Assembly: GCF_900110495.1 (NCBI RefSeq)
Contig: NZ_FODX01000004.1
Location: forward strand, 124,001 to 188,000
Length of the DNA stretch: 64,000 nt
Source of the DNA: Nitrosovibrio sp. Nv6
GTDB taxonomy: Bacteria > Pseudomonadota > Gammaproteobacteria > Burkholderiales > Nitrosomonadaceae
Reading direction: 5' to 3'
The notes beneath the pieces are model-generated. The model was not told the DNA's origin and did no database searches. It worked only from the letters and a program-made list of their open reading frames with translations. Made by a program: the position numbers and the translations under genes. The stretch's first letter is position 1. The number at the start of each line of letters is the position of its first letter. Below are positions 1 to 10,539 of this stretch, piece after piece.

Positions 1-369
1 GATCCAGGACTGGTCGGCCATATCCGGCCAATTGTCCTTGTCGAACCCCGGTGCCGATTCCAGACGTTCCTTCTCTGCATCGAGTATGAAACGTTTATCC
101 AGAGTTTCCAGCTTCAGCGTCAACGCGTTCCACGGCACAGCGAAAAGTTTGTCGGCGATGCCGAGAAATCCTCCGAAGGACAACACTGCATAGGCAACGC
201 TACCGTTGTCGACGTCCAGCATGATCTCCTTGATATTGCCGAGCTTTTCGCCTTTGGGATTGTAGATATTCATTCCTATGGGCCAGTTGGCGCCCATCAA
301 TCTGGGGCCAGGTCCATTACCCTCCGTGATTTTGTCCAAGCCATCGATATTGCGCTCTAGCTTACTCAT
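1..369 (-). CDS. PRC-barrel domain protein (partial, C-terminus beyond left edge)
   Basis: An open frame runs from ATG at 369 to the left edge (123 codons, no stop). A strong Shine-Dalgarno GGAGGTG lies about 4 bases before the ATG. The translation has an N-terminal polar stretch and then a PRC-barrel core (residues about 30-85: NIYNPKGEKLGNIKEIMLD, then a segment ending FGGFLGIADKLFAVPW). PRC-barrel proteins of this short type are common in betaproteobacteria and are thought to be small stress- or surface-associated adaptor domains, but the role of this one is unknown. It lies downstream of secA on the same strand, 290 bases away, so it is probably a separate transcript. The missing C-terminus prevents any statement on extra domains. 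Confidence 0.8.
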   Translation of the reverse strand, partial: MSKLERNIDGLDKITEGNGPGPRLMGANWPIGMNIYNPKGEKLGNIKEIMLDVDNGSVAYAVLSFGGFLGIADKLFAVPWNALTLKLETLDKRFILDAEKERLESAPGFDKDNWPDMADQSWI

Positions 370-659
370 CTTCACCTCCCTGGAGTTGTTGCAGGAAAAT
401 CTCTTGGAGTGCCTGAGCCCTGCGAAAGTTGCCAATGACATTCAACAAGGGATGGCCCAAACAGGAAAAGATGTTCGATTCGCTCGTTAACACAGCGATT
501 CAGTTGCTTGCCGAAATAACCCTGTAGTCGGCGGCTGCAAAAGTCAATAGCCGTGGAAGTCTCCCTTTCTTCGCTCTTTGTGCAAAAACAAATCATGAGG
601 CCGGGGCATCTCGTCAATTGCCGGAAAATATCTCAATCCGATGTGGATATGAAACCTGT

Positions 660-3413
660 CTAGCTGAGCTTGCCATGACATTGCTTATACTTTTTCCCTG
701 AACCGCAGGGGCATGGATCGTTGCGTCCGATCTTCTCGCCCTGACGCACAAACGGTTGATGCTTCGATTGACGATCCCGGGTTTCTTCGGCCATTTCGCT
801 GTCTTCCGGGTGTTCCTCTTCGCCCAGTACCTCTTCGAAAGCCGCATGATGATACTGCACATTGACAGGCGGGCGCTGTGTTTCCGCCACCTCTTCCACC
901 TGTTGCTGACTCCTTATCTGCACGGTCAGGACTGTTCTGGTGACCTCCGCCTTGATCTCCTCGAGCATGGAGGTGAACAATTCAAAAGCCTCTCGCTTGT
1001 ACTCCTGTTTTGGATTCTTCTGTGCGTACCCGCGCAAATGGATACCCTGCCGCAGATGATCCAGCGCCGCCAGGTGCTCGCGCCAGTGGGTATCGAGGCT
1101 TTGCAGCATGACCGCGCGCTCGTACTGATGCATGACATTCACGCCGACCTGATCGACCTTTTCCGAGTAATGTTCACGCGCAACCGCGGTAATCCGCTGA
1201 TGCAGGCTTTCCTCGTGTAAATCGGGCTCCTTCTCCAGCCACTCCTGTAGTGGCAATGACAGCTGATATTCGGCAGCCAAGGCCTTCTCAAGTCCCGGTA
1301 TATCCCATTGCTCCTCGACACTCTGCGCCGGAATGTAGAGGCCAACAAGACTGCCGAGAACGTCGTCGCGCATTGCGGTGATCGTCTCTGAAATATCCTG
1401 GGACTCAAGAAGCTCAGTACGTTGCTGATAAATCACCTTGCGCTGATCGTTGGCGACATCATCGTATTCCAGCAATTGCTTACGTATGTCAAAGTTGCGG
1501 GCTTCGACCTTGCGCTGAGCGTTTTCAATGGCGCGGGTAACCCACGGGTGCTCAATAGCCTCCCCCTCCGGCATGTTGAGCTTCTGCATGATGCCCGCTA
1601 CGCGATCGGATGCGAAGATGCGCAAAAGCGGATCTTCCAGTGAGAGATAGAAACGGCTGGAACCAGGATCGCCCTGGCGGCCGGATCGTCCGCGCAGCTG
1701 ATTGTCCACCCGGCGGGATTCATGCCGCTCCGTGCCGATAATATGTAACCCCCCGTGTTTCAGCACCTCGTCGTGCAGCAGCTTCCACTGCTCCTGCAAT
1801 TCCGCAATACGCTCAGTTTGGGCCGACTCGCTCAGGCTTTCGTCAGAACGAATGCGCTCAAGCTCAGGTTCCGGATTTCCGCCCAGCACGATGTCGGTAC
1901 CCCGCCCTGCCATATTGGTTGCAATGGTAATCATCTTTGGACGTCCAGCCTGGGCGACGATCTCCGCTTCACTTGCGTGCTGCTTGGCATTCAGCACCTG
2001 GTGCGACAACTTCTCCCGAGTCAGCAACTCTGACAGCAACTCGTTGTTCTCAATAGAAGTTGTTCCGACCAGAACAGGCTGTCCCCTCTGGTAACAGTCT
2101 TTGATATCCTCGATGATGGCGCGGTTCTTTTCACCCATGGTTCGAAAGACCTGATCCATTCGATCAATACGGATCATGGGGCGATGGGTTGGGATGATCA
2201 CCGTTTCCAGCCCGTAAATTTGCTGAAACTCGTAAGCCTCGGTATCGGCCGTCCCCGTCATCCCAGCCAGTTTTTCATACATCCGAAAATAGTTCTGGAA
2301 AGTGATCGAAGCGAGTGTCTGGTTCTCTTTCTGGATCGGAACGCCCTCCTTCGCCTCCACCGCCTGATGCAGCCCTTCGGACCAGCGTCTGCCCGACATG
2401 AGCCGCCCCGTAAATTCGTCGACTATGACCACTTCGCCGTTCTGTACCACATAGTGCTGGTCGCGGAGAAATAATGCGTGAGCACGCAAGCCAGCGTAGA
2501 GATGATGGACGAGGTTGATATTGGCGGGATCGTAAAGGCTTGTTCCGGAAGGAAGCAAACCGCTCTCGACAAGCAATTTTTCCGCATGTTCGAAACCTGC
2601 CTCACTCAACAGCACCTGCTGAGCTTTTTCGTCCACGCTGAAATCGCCCGGACTTTTCTCTGTTTCCTGACGGACCAGTTTCGGAATCAGCGCATTCATG
2701 CGCACGTAAACCTCGGTGTTTCCTTCGGCCTGCCCGGAGATAATCAAGGGCGTACGCGCCTCGTCAATCAGAATGGAGTCCACTTCGTCAACGATGGCAT
2801 AGTTGAGCGCGCGCTGCACCCGCTCGGCGGGATGATTAACCATGTTGTCGCGCAGGTAGTCGAAACCGTATTCGTTATTGGTGCCATAGGTTATGTCGGC
2901 ACCATAAGCGGCCTGCTTCTCGCCGTGGTCCATCTGTGAAAGGATCACTCCCACGCTGATACCGAGGAATTGATAAATACGCCCCATCCACTCCGCATCT
3001 CGTTTTGCCAGATAGTCATTCACGGTGACGAGGTGAACGCCCTTCCCGACCAGTGCGTTGAGATATGCGGGCAACGTCGCCATCAACGTTTTACCTTCGC
3101 CAGTTCGCATTTCAGCAATCTTGCCGCTGTGCAGTACCATGCCGCCGATCATTTGCACATCGAAATGGCGCATACCCAGCGTGCGCTTGCCGGCTTCGCG
3201 TACTACCGCAAACGCCTCGGGCAGCAACGCATCAAGCGTAGCTCCATCGGCAATGCGTTGTTTGAACTCTTCGGTTTTGGCGCGTAGATCGGCGTCGGTA
3301 AGCGGCGTAATCTTTGCCTCTAGCGCATTGATGGCCCCGACAGCCTGGAAATACTGTTTGATTAGCCTGTCGTTACGGCTTCCGAAGACTTTCTTGAGCA
3401 GATTGTTCAGCAT
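660..3413 (-). CDS. secA: Preprotein translocase ATPase SecA
   Basis: 917 residues, the normal length for a proteobacterial SecA. It is the ATPase motor that pushes unfolded preproteins through SecYEG at the inner membrane. Walker A is MRTGEGKTL (about 102-110), followed by a DEAD-like [16 protein letters not shown] segment and the helicase motif [13 protein letters not shown]. The C-terminus carries the zinc-binding SEC-C motif [14 protein letters not shown], which binds SecB and phospholipid. The start is the ATG of [11 protein letters not shown], the usual SecA N-terminus. It lies downstream of the M23 peptidase gene but is separated from it by a good intrinsic terminator, so it should have its own promoter. 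Confidence 0.98.
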   Translation of the reverse strand: MLNNLLKKVFGSRNDRLIKQYFQAVGAINALEAKITPLTDADLRAKTEEFKQRIADGATLDALLPEAFAVVREAGKRTLGMRHFDVQMIGGMVLHSGKIAEMRTGEGKTLMATLPAYLNALVGKGVHLVTVNDYLAKRDAEWMGRIYQFLGISVGVILSQMDHGEKQAAYGADITYGTNNEYGFDYLRDNMVNHPAERVQRALNYAIVDEVDSILIDEARTPLIISGQAEGNTEVYVRMNALIPKLVRQETEKSPGDFSVDEKAQQVLLSEAGFEHAEKLLVESGLLPSGTSLYDPANINLVHHLYAGLRAHALFLRDQHYVVQNGEVVIVDEFTGRLMSGRRWSEGLHQAVEAKEGVPIQKENQTLASITFQNYFRMYEKLAGMTGTADTEAYEFQQIYGLETVIIPTHRPMIRIDRMDQVFRTMGEKNRAIIEDIKDCYQRGQPVLVGTTSIENNELLSELLTREKLSHQVLNAKQHASEAEIVAQAGRPKMITIATNMAGRGTDIVLGGNPEPELERIRSDESLSESAQTERIAELQEQWKLLHDEVLKHGGLHIIGTERHESRRVDNQLRGRSGRQGDPGSSRFYLSLEDPLLRIFASDRVAGIMQKLNMPEGEAIEHPWVTRAIENAQRKVEARNFDIRKQLLEYDDVANDQRKVIYQQRTELLESQDISETITAMRDDVLGSLVGLYIPAQSVEEQWDIPGLEKALAAEYQLSLPLQEWLEKEPDLHEESLHQRITAVAREHYSEKVDQVGVNVMHQYERAVMLQSLDTHWREHLAALDHLRQGIHLRGYAQKNPKQEYKREAFELFTSMLEEIKAEVTRTVLTVQIRSQQQVEEVAETQRPPVNVQYHHAAFEEVLGEEEHPEDSEMAEETRDRQSKHQPFVRQGEKIGRNDPCPCGSGKKYKQCHGKLS

Positions 3414-3444
3414 GAAATCCCGACAATTCTATATTAAGCGACCG

Positions 3445-3481
3445 TCCAAAAAATAAGGGGTGAGGTTTTTCGCCTCACCCC
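3445..3481 (-). terminator. Rho-independent terminator of the M23 peptidase gene
   Basis: On the minus strand a perfect 9-bp stem GGGGTGAGG / CCTCACCCC with a 7-base loop is followed by TTATTTTTTGG. It lies 24 bases past the peptidase stop and before secA, so it should separate the two genes. Confidence 0.85.
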
Positions 3482-3505
3482 CGCCGCAGTGTATTAAAAT
3501 CCGGC

Positions 3506-4423
3506 TCAACCTGGCATCTTCAGGAACCGGGATGGATTTTGCGGCGAGCCCCTGTGCCTCACTTCGAAATGCAGATGCGGACCGGTAGAACGGCCAGTGC
3601 TGCCCACTTCTGCAATCTTCTCTCCCCGCACCACGATTTGGCCCAGTTTAACCAGGCGCTTGGAAGCATGAGCATAGCGACTGACGAAATCATTGCCATG
3701 ATCGACGTCAATCATATTACCATATTCGGGATGAAAATCGGAATACACTACCACTCCTCCCGCCGCGGCCACAATAGGCGTTCCCGTTGTGGCGGTGAAA
3801 TCAACCCCCTCGTGAAAAACGCGCTTTCCGGAAAAAGGATCGATGCGCACACCGAAACCGGAGGAGTACCACCTCGTATTGACGGGCATCACGGACGGAA
3901 GCATCTTTTTCTTGAGCCTGTCCTGCATCAACAACGAATCCAATGCGCCGAGCTTGTCCGCACGATCATCCAGCATGATCGACAACTCCTGGATTTTATT
4001 GTTAAACTCCACAAACGACATATCCTGGGACGGCAGAGTGGCCACCGTTCCTCCCTGGCCCGGATTTTGATTGAATAGAAATTCCTGGGGTTTGATACCG
4101 GATAACTCTGCCAGACGGGCGCCGACCGAGTCGAGGCGCAACAGTTGCGCCTGCATCTGGCCCATTCTGACAGCCATGGCGTTTAGGCTGTCGCGCAAAT
4201 ACGACTGCGATTTTTCATGCTCTTCCTGCTGTACGCTTAAAATCAACGACCGCAGGGAGGGACTGTCAATCTTGTCCGCATAGCGCAGGGAAAGATAGTT
4301 CAGTCCCATCGCCATTAACATGGAAGCTAAAAAGAATCCGACCGCCAGAAGCACAAGATGCGTGCCGGTTAAAGTCAGGGTTTTCGCTTTTGGCAACTTG
4401 TTGGAAATTAGAATAATATTCAT
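3506..4423 (-). CDS. M23 family (LytM-type) metallopeptidase, membrane-anchored
   Basis: 305 residues. There is one N-terminal membrane segment (about 21-43), a coiled-coil-like stretch rich in Gln/Leu (about 65-115) and a C-terminal LytM domain (about 190-300). The zinc site is visible as HEGVDF and HLHFEV. Enzymes of this family cut peptidoglycan cross-links, or act as amidase activators when residues are missing; here the HxxxD and HxH ligands are kept, so activity is plausible. It is divergent from dciA (26-base gap) and ends in a clear terminator before secA. The secA/M23/dciA grouping is common in betaproteobacteria next to the division cluster. Substrate specificity cannot be read from sequence. 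Confidence 0.9.
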   Translation of the reverse strand: MNIILISNKLPKAKTLTLTGTHLVLLAVGFFLASMLMAMGLNYLSLRYADKIDSPSLRSLILSVQQEEHEKSQSYLRDSLNAMAVRMGQMQAQLLRLDSVGARLAELSGIKPQEFLFNQNPGQGGTVATLPSQDMSFVEFNNKIQELSIMLDDRADKLGALDSLLMQDRLKKKMLPSVMPVNTRWYSSGFGVRIDPFSGKRVFHEGVDFTATTGTPIVAAAGGVVVYSDFHPEYGNMIDVDHGNDFVSRYAHASKRLVKLGQIVVRGEKIAEVGSTGRSTGPHLHFEVRHRGSPQNPSRFLKMPG

Positions 4424-4449
4424 CTCATTCCCTTAATTATCGTTCAGCC

Positions 4450-4938
4450 ATGACCCCCATGACCGCGCGCAAGATCAATTTCTACCTTGAAGCTCTGAGG
4501 CTGGCGCCGGAGCATCAACGCTTATTCAGTTATATGGAAGAGTTGGTTGCAATGCAACAGGTATTCACGAGAATCGCCCCTCCTCAACTTACTCAACATT
4601 GCGCTTTAGGCGCGTTTTCTGAGGGAAACCTGACAATCTGCGCAAATAATGGTGCAATTGCAGCAAAACTAAGACAAACACTGCCTTCATTATTATTAAA
4701 ATTTCAGGCGATGGGCTCTGAGGTTACTGCAATTCGAATTACTGTGCAAGCGAATTACCGTAATTTTCCCGGGAATGAGCTATCCAGAAAAAAACCGCGA
4801 ATAGGCAAAGTTGGCATAGAAAGTCTGAATGGCCTGGCCGCGGGATTACCCCGATCGCCTTTAAAAACTGCTATCGAATCGCTGCTGAAAAAAACAGCAA
4901 ATGGCAGCATTTCAAAAGGATCGCCACGATCCGGATAA
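4450..4938 (+). CDS. dciA: DciA-family (DUF721) replication protein
   Basis: 162 residues, with a DUF721/DciA domain in the first ~110 (for example FSYMEELVAMQQVFTRIAP and the KLRQTLPSLLLKF stretch). DciA is the ancestral bacterial loader or regulator of the DnaB replicative helicase. The C-terminal ~50 residues are basic and low in predicted structure, as is usual for the family. There are two possible starts, ATG 4450 and ATG 4459; neither has a good Shine-Dalgarno. It is the only plus-strand gene in the first 26 kb and is divergent from the M23 peptidase gene, with only 26 bases between them, so their promoters must overlap or lie inside the genes. Confidence 0.85.
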   Translation: MTPMTARKINFYLEALRLAPEHQRLFSYMEELVAMQQVFTRIAPPQLTQHCALGAFSEGNLTICANNGAIAAKLRQTLPSLLLKFQAMGSEVTAIRITVQANYRNFPGNELSRKKPRIGKVGIESLNGLAAGLPRSPLKTAIESLLKKTANGSISKGSPRSG

Positions 4939-5239
4939 TCCATGAATGCCTATAGGAACAGGATATAGGGGCGGGTAATGGCAATAGCAAATGAATTACA
5001 ATGAATCAAGGAGTGTAGCCGACAGAGCAGGCAGCCGACGTCAGGCAGAATGGTGAGGCGTAAATTTTCGGTTTGCGCGAGGAAACGACGGGCGTACCTG
5101 CCGCGAAACGCTGATGATAGCCGCTATCTCCATTCCTTCATACAGGACAAACGCCGCTAAGCCAGCCACTGGATATCAGGCGTTACCCTCCGAGGGACCC
5201 GCCTCACAAGGCTTCAATTCGATCTATTCCGGTAGATGC
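4939..5239. other. Convergent intergenic stretch between dciA and ftsZ
   Basis: No coding frame looks real here. On the minus strand there is a possible imperfect hairpin (AGGCG...CGCCT at about 5180-5207), but no T-run follows it, so I cannot call a terminator. In many betaproteobacteria lpxC sits at this place; it does not here. Confidence 0.6.
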
Positions 5240-6400
5240 TTAGTCCGCCTGTTTTCTCAGGAATGCCGGAATATCCAGCACATCCACGCCTGATTGTTTC
5301 ATGGCTTCGACGGTTGCATCCCGCCGTCTGTTCGTGCGGATAGCTGCAGGAGCATCCAGATCCTTCCAGTTAATCCCATCCGCCATATTATCGGTCCCGT
5401 TGCGCGTATGGATAACGCTTAGCGGTTTGGACTGCGTGCGGTTAACGACACCGCCCAGTCCCGTTGCAACCATGGTGACACGCAGGTTTTCCTCCATGTC
5501 CTCGTCGATCACGGTGCCGACTATCACCGTTGCGTCTTCGGCGGTAAAATCCTTGATAGTACTCATCACTTCGTGAACTTCACGCATCTTCATTGCCGAA
5601 CTGGCGGTAATGTTGACCAGTATTCCTCGGGCACCCGAGAGATTCACATCCTCCAGCAGCGGACTTGCGACCGCCTGCTCCGCCGCGGCGCGCGCACGAT
5701 CCACACCGGACGCAAACGCGGACCCCATCATTGCCATACCCATTTCCGACATCACCGTTTTTACATCGGCAAAATCAACGTTGACAAGGCCCGGGCAATT
5801 GATGACTTCCGCGATGCCCGCAACCGCACCATATAACACGTTGTTGGCGGCCTTGAATGCATCCAGCATGCTGACGTCTTCGCCCAGAACCATCATCAGT
5901 TTGTCGTTTGGAATCACGATCAACGAATCGACATATTGCGACAACGCCTCCATTCCCGCCTGAGCCGCCTTAAGACGCCTGCCTTCGAAAGAAAAGGGCT
6001 TGGTGACGACCGCGACGGTAAGAATACCCATTTCCTTGGCTACCTGCGCTACCACCGGTGCGGCGCCTGTTCCGGTACCGCCGCCCATCCCGGCGGTGAT
6101 AAACAACATATCTGCGCCTTCGATCATTTCGGCAATCCGGTCCCGATCCTCCAGTGCCGAATTGCGCCCGACTTCAGGATCGGCGCCCGCACCCAATCCC
6201 TTTGTGATGGCCGAGCCCATTTGCAGCAGAGTACGCGCCTGATTGCGCTTCAAGGCTTGTGCATCCGTGTTGGCGCAAATGAATTCAACACCTTGCACCC
6301 CGTTCAGGATCATGTGATCCACGGCGTTACCGCCGCAACCGCCCACGCCAATGACCTTGATAACGGCTTCCTGTGTTTGTGTGTCCATGATTTCGAACAT
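5240..6400 (-). CDS. ftsZ: Cell division GTPase FtsZ
   Basis: 386 residues, the usual length. It is the tubulin-like GTPase that forms the division ring. The G-box GGCGGNAVDHM (about 20-30), the tubulin signature MGGGTGTGAAP (about 105-115) and the T7-loop region are intact. The C-terminal conserved peptide that binds FtsA/ZipA is present as DVLDIPAFLRKQAD. AAAGGAG, seven bases before the ATG, supports this start. It is the last gene of the dcw cluster, 134 bases after ftsA, a gap large enough to carry its own promoter, as known in other bacteria. Confidence 0.98.
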   Translation of the reverse strand: MFEIMDTQTQEAVIKVIGVGGCGGNAVDHMILNGVQGVEFICANTDAQALKRNQARTLLQMGSAITKGLGAGADPEVGRNSALEDRDRIAEMIEGADMLFITAGMGGGTGTGAAPVVAQVAKEMGILTVAVVTKPFSFEGRRLKAAQAGMEALSQYVDSLIVIPNDKLMMVLGEDVSMLDAFKAANNVLYGAVAGIAEVINCPGLVNVDFADVKTVMSEMGMAMMGSAFASGVDRARAAAEQAVASPLLEDVNLSGARGILVNITASSAMKMREVHEVMSTIKDFTAEDATVIVGTVIDEDMEENLRVTMVATGLGGVVNRTQSKPLSVIHTRNGTDNMADGINWKDLDAPAAIRTNRRRDATVEAMKQSGVDVLDIPAFLRKQAD

Positions 6401-6534
6401 AGCGCTTCTCCTTTATGAATTGAAACAACCAAGCAGTTATTCTGTTACGATCTTCCGCTTCTGAACGTTGCCGCCATCCCGCACGTTGCCGAAAAGCAGC
6501 ATTCCGTCACTCCCGGAACACTTGAACATCAAGC

Positions 6535-7773
6535 TCAAAAGTTGACCTGAAACCAGCTTTTCATCCTTTCCAAAATCCGCTTGAACGAATTTCCCTGCAA
6601 TCTGGTATGCTGTTGCCGTTGAAGCTGCTCCATGCCGGCCAGAATCAAACCGATGCCTGTAGCGCATCGCGGGGTGACCACAACTTCTTCGAGGCTGCCG
6701 CGATAGTGCGGTAGACCCAGCCTTACGGGCATGTGGAATATCTCTTCGCCGAGTTCCACCATTCCTGGCAGGGAACTGCTGCCGCCGGTAATGACGATGC
6801 CGGATGACAGCAATTCCTCGAAACCGCTGCGGCGCAGCTCAGCCTGCACCAGGGAGTAAAGCTCCTCCACGCGCGGTTCGATTACCTCAGCCAGCGTTTG
6901 TCTTGAAAGCTGCCGTGTTCCCCGATCGCCCACGCCGGCCACTTCCACCATTTCGTGCGGATCGGCCATCCCACGCAGCGCGCAACCGTACCGGCATTTG
7001 ATGTCTTCGGCATCCTTGGTAGGGGTACGGAGCGCCATGGCGATATCGTTGGTAACCTGGTCCCCCGCAATCGGAATCACTGCGGTGTGCCGGATAGCGC
7101 CATGGGTGAATACCGCGATGTCGGTCGTGCCGCCGCCAATATCCACCAGGCACACCCCCAGATCTTTTTCGTCATCAGATAACACCGCCATTGCCGAAGC
7201 CAGCGGTTGCAACACCAGGTCGCGTACTTCGAGCCCGCAGCGGCGCACGCACTTCATGATATTCTGCGCCGCAGATACGGCGCCTGTAACGATGTGCACT
7301 TTGACTTCAAGCCGTATACCGCTCATGCCGATGGGCTCGCGCACGTCCTCCTGACCGTCGATGATGAATTCCTGGTTGAGGACATGGAGAACCTGTTGAT
7401 CGTTCAGGATGTTCACTGCCTTGGCGGTTTCCATTACTCGCTCCACATCCAGCCGGGACACTTCCTTATCCTTGATTGCAACCATTCCGTGCGAATTGAA
7501 ACTTTTGATATGGCTACCGGCAATACCGGTGTAAACCTCGCGAATCTTGCAGTCGGCCATCAACTCCGCTTCTTCCAGCGCCCGCTGGATCGCGCTGACC
7601 GTTGTCTCGATATTGACGACCACGCCTTTCTTCAGACCGCGCGAAGGATTGCTGCCCATGCCGATCACTTCATATCCGCCTTCGGGCTTCACCTCCGCCA
7701 CAATGGCAACAATTTTTGATGTGCCGATATCGAGGCCCACAATCAGATTTTTGGTTTCGCTACTTCTATTCAT
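6535..7773 (-). CDS. ftsA: Cell division protein FtsA
   Basis: 412 residues. Actin-like ATPase that tethers FtsZ to the membrane and recruits later division proteins. The N-terminal phosphate-1 motif is LDIGTSKIVAIVAE. A second nucleotide-binding segment is CLVDIGGGTTDIAVF and a third is ITGGSSSLPGM. The C-terminal amphipathic membrane anchor is kept (RILERMKSWFQVNF). AAGGG stands close to the ATG. It is 74 bases after ftsQ and 134 before ftsZ in the dcw operon. Confidence 0.97.
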   Translation of the reverse strand: MNRSSETKNLIVGLDIGTSKIVAIVAEVKPEGGYEVIGMGSNPSRGLKKGVVVNIETTVSAIQRALEEAELMADCKIREVYTGIAGSHIKSFNSHGMVAIKDKEVSRLDVERVMETAKAVNILNDQQVLHVLNQEFIIDGQEDVREPIGMSGIRLEVKVHIVTGAVSAAQNIMKCVRRCGLEVRDLVLQPLASAMAVLSDDEKDLGVCLVDIGGGTTDIAVFTHGAIRHTAVIPIAGDQVTNDIAMALRTPTKDAEDIKCRYGCALRGMADPHEMVEVAGVGDRGTRQLSRQTLAEVIEPRVEELYSLVQAELRRSGFEELLSSGIVITGGSSSLPGMVELGEEIFHMPVRLGLPHYRGSLEEVVVTPRCATGIGLILAGMEQLQRQQHTRLQGNSFKRILERMKSWFQVNF

Positions 7774-7847
7774 CTACCCTTACCAGCCCTTGATCCCGCG
7801 ATATTTTTTCAAAACGCATCCTGTTATGCCTGCCCGCATCGCTTCGT

Positions 7848-8549
7848 TTAGCGCGCAGCGAAACCGTCGGGATAACGCAAATCCACATAACTCAATCGCT
7901 GATTCAATTGCGCAGCATTTTGGTCATGCACCAGTACGTAGCGCGCCAACCGCGGTTCCATCTGTTCGCGTCCAAGTTCCAGCACGGCACCGTTTTCCAG
8001 ACGGATTCGCCAGGCGCCACGCGGAGAAAGGTTTATCTGCTCAATGTTCTGTTGCAACCGGCGCAGCAATTTGCTGAACGCAACATACTTCCTGACCATT
8101 TCGCCTGAATTTTCCCTGGGACCTTCAAATACCGGTAATTTCCCATTGGAGGCAGCGCTGAAAATTTCCCCCCGGGTGCTCACGAGCGCGTCGCTGCCCC
8201 AGCGCGCCAGGGCCACATGTTCCTCAAGCGTCACATCCAACCCCTTCGGCCAGACACGCCGGACGCTGGCCGCCCGAACCCAGGGCAACTTGCTGAATGC
8301 TTTACGGGTCGTTTCCAGGTCAACTGTAAGAAAATTTCCCATCATTTCGCTGCGCACCACCCCGTCGATCTGTTCACGCGTCACATGCCTCAGGCGGCCC
8401 CCGTCGCCGCTACCGCGGACAGTCATTTCCTGTAACGGAAAAACCGGCAGATTAATCGCCCACTGGCTGATGAGGTACCCGGTTGTCAGCACAGCCAGCA
8501 CAAACAGGCAGCTTGACAGGAGGTCCAGCGTCTGGTGGTTATCCCACAT
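7848..8549 (-). CDS. ftsQ: Cell division protein FtsQ
   Basis: 233 residues with the start at ATG 8549 ([11 protein letters not shown]). There is a short cytoplasmic tail, one membrane segment (about 10-30), a POTRA domain (from [10 protein letters not shown]) and a beta domain. FtsQ forms the FtsQLB complex that signals septal wall synthesis. The frame stays open to 8603, but a start there would overlap ddl by 65 bases and add an atypical tail. The MWDN start overlaps the ddl stop by 11 bases and matches the N-terminus common in betaproteobacterial FtsQ. Confidence 0.9.
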   Translation of the reverse strand: MWDNHQTLDLLSSCLFVLAVLTTGYLISQWAINLPVFPLQEMTVRGSGDGGRLRHVTREQIDGVVRSEMMGNFLTVDLETTRKAFSKLPWVRAASVRRVWPKGLDVTLEEHVALARWGSDALVSTRGEIFSAASNGKLPVFEGPRENSGEMVRKYVAFSKLLRRLQQNIEQINLSPRGAWRIRLENGAVLELGREQMEPRLARYVLVHDQNAAQLNQRLSYVDLRYPDGFAAR

Positions 8550-9468
8550 GGGCCAGTTCCAGGATCCGCAATACCAGTTCGTCGAATGAGATTCCCGCAG
8601 CACTTGCCGCCATTGGTACCAGGCTGTGATTCGTCATGCCGGGTGATGTGTTGGTCTCAAGAAAATAGGGCTTCCCGGATTTATCCAGTATCGCGTCCAC
8701 CCTTCCCCATCCCTCGCAACCTAAAACCTTGTGTGCCTGCAATGCTTGCGCCTGTATCGCTTGTTCTTGCACGGCGGACAGGCCACTGGGACAGAAATAA
8801 CGCGTGTTGTCGGAAACATATTTAGCTTCGTAGTCGTACAAACCGCTCTCGGTCTGAATCCGTACCAAAGGCAGCGCCGTTTCGCCGAGAATGGCGACGG
8901 TAACTTCCATTCCCTCGATATATTGTTCCGCCAGTACCATCGCGTCGTGTTTGGCCGCCAGCCGCCATGCTGCAGGCAATTCCCTTGCGTTGGTTATCTT
9001 GCTCAAGCCGATGGTCGACCCTTCTCGCGACGGTTTGACAATCAGCGGCAGGCCAAGCTCTTCCGCCACTCCGTCAAAATCACTCTGCTCATCGAGCAGA
9101 ACCGAGCGCGGTGTATTGATTCCTGTCGCCTGCCAGAGCAATTTTGTGCGCCATTTATCCATTGCAAGCGCGCTTGCCAGTACGCCGCTGCCCGTATAAG
9201 GCAATTCCATCAGTTCCAATGCCCCTTGCACGGTACCGTCTTCCCCGTAGCGCCCATGCAGGGCAATATGAGCCCGATTGAATCCCTGCTGCAGCAGCGC
9301 CTCCATGGGTTGCTCGGATGGATCGAATGGATGGGCGTCAACCCCACCGCGCCGTAGCGCGTCAAGCACGGCTTTGCCGCTTTTGAGTGAAATCTCGCGC
9401 TCGGCGGAGCGCCCCCCCAGGAGAATTGCGACTTTGCCAAAATCGTGGTTTTTCACAATATTGATCAT
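8539..9468 (-). CDS. ddl: D-alanine--D-alanine ligase
   Basis: 309 residues, an ATP-grasp enzyme that joins two D-Ala for the peptidoglycan stem peptide. Visible features are the N-terminal [16 protein letters not shown], the central [13 protein letters not shown] loop, and the metal-binding end [22 protein letters not shown], containing [10 protein letters not shown]. Its start overlaps the murB stop by 4 bases (translational coupling) and its end overlaps ftsQ by 11. The length and motifs match the DdlB type found in dcw clusters. Confidence 0.97.
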   Translation of the reverse strand: MINIVKNHDFGKVAILLGGRSAEREISLKSGKAVLDALRRGGVDAHPFDPSEQPMEALLQQGFNRAHIALHGRYGEDGTVQGALELMELPYTGSGVLASALAMDKWRTKLLWQATGINTPRSVLLDEQSDFDGVAEELGLPLIVKPSREGSTIGLSKITNARELPAAWRLAAKHDAMVLAEQYIEGMEVTVAILGETALPLVRIQTESGLYDYEAKYVSDNTRYFCPSGLSAVQEQAIQAQALQAHKVLGCEGWGRVDAILDKSGKPYFLETNTSPGMTNHSLVPMAASAAGISFDELVLRILELAHVG

Positions 9469-10460
9469 CCCTGATCCGGTTCCCGGGCGACGCCGATAAT
9501 TCGCACTTCCGGCTGCAATTCAACTCCGGTTTGTTTTTTCACTGTCTTACGTACCGCCATGATCACCGCTTCGATGTCTCCAGCGGTGGCGGCGCCGATA
9601 TTGACGATAAAATTTGCATGCTTGGGCGAAACCATCGCGCCGCCAATCCGCAAGCCCTTCAGTCCGCACGATTCGATCAGTCGCGCTGCCGAATCTCCCG
9701 GTGGATTGCGGAACACGGACCCGGCATTTGGCAGATTCAAAGGCTGGCTGTTGATACGGCGAGCAAGCAGATCCTTGATCTTTTGACGCGACTCCGCCTC
9801 ATCGCCACTCTTCAATTTGAAATACCCGCCTACAAACCATTCCTCATCCGGGAAATTTCCGGTTTTCTTCTCCTGGGCAGGGTTAACTCCGTCAGCCTTC
9901 AATTTCACATGCCGGTAGCCAATCTCGTAATCGCCGATCCCACGTTCACGCAGTTGCCCTGCACGGTCGAGCGTCTGCACCCGCTCGACAATTTCCCAGG
10001 TTTCGACACCGTAGCACCCCGCATTCATTGCCAGCGCACCCCCGACCGTTCCGGGGATACCCGCTAAAAACTCTGCCCCGGCCATACCGTGCATTGCGGC
10101 GAATCGCGCCACCTTCGCGCAAGCCACGCCGGCTCCAGCGCGGATCAGCACGCCGCCTTCACATTTATCCTGGTGCGCCAGCAGCAGGTCGTTAAGCCTT
10201 GCATGCAATATCACCACCGTGCCGCGCACGCCTCCATCGCGCACCAGCAGATTACTGCCCAGTCCCACTACATGCACCGGTTCATCCTCTGGCAATCTGC
10301 GCAGAAATCCGGCAAGATCAGCCAAACCGGCCGGCAGATAGACGCGCTCGGCCGCTCCGCCTGCGCGCCAGGATGTGTATTTTTGCATTGGCTGATTCAC
10401 GTATGTTTCGCCCCGGAGGGCATCCAAGCCATGGGTTAGCGCAATTTCCGACATATCCAT
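9465..10460 (-). CDS. murB: UDP-N-acetylenolpyruvoylglucosamine reductase
   Basis: FAD enzyme that makes UDP-MurNAc. FAD-binding motifs are [14 protein letters not shown] and [12 protein letters not shown]; the substrate-binding region includes [18 protein letters not shown] and [19 protein letters not shown]. The frame is open from ATG 10493, but ATG 10460 ([11 protein letters not shown]) has AGGA seven bases upstream and gives 331 residues, so I prefer it. The stop overlaps ddl by 4 bases. It belongs to the shorter MurB type by length. It is in the dcw operon between murC and ddl. Confidence 0.95.
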   Translation of the reverse strand: MDMSEIALTHGLDALRGETYVNQPMQKYTSWRAGGAAERVYLPAGLADLAGFLRRLPEDEPVHVVGLGSNLLVRDGGVRGTVVILHARLNDLLLAHQDKCEGGVLIRAGAGVACAKVARFAAMHGMAGAEFLAGIPGTVGGALAMNAGCYGVETWEIVERVQTLDRAGQLRERGIGDYEIGYRHVKLKADGVNPAQEKKTGNFPDEEWFVGGYFKLKSGDEAESRQKIKDLLARRINSQPLNLPNAGSVFRNPPGDSAARLIESCGLKGLRIGGAMVSPKHANFIVNIGAATAGDIEAVIMAVRKTVKKQTGVELQPEVRIIGVAREPDQG

Positions 10461-10539
10461 TCGTGAATCCTGTTGAACAACCATTCTCTGCAACGAAATC
10501 GGCAGTTTTTACTCGTCCTTGATTGCAAGGCCTATATAC

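Noticed and set aside
372..617. 81-codon minus-strand open frame between secA and the PRC-barrel gene
   Set aside because: Unlikely composition and no ribosome site; no similarity to any family I recognise.
5180..5207. Terminator after ftsZ
   Set aside because: The hairpin is imperfect and there is no T-run on the transcribed strand.
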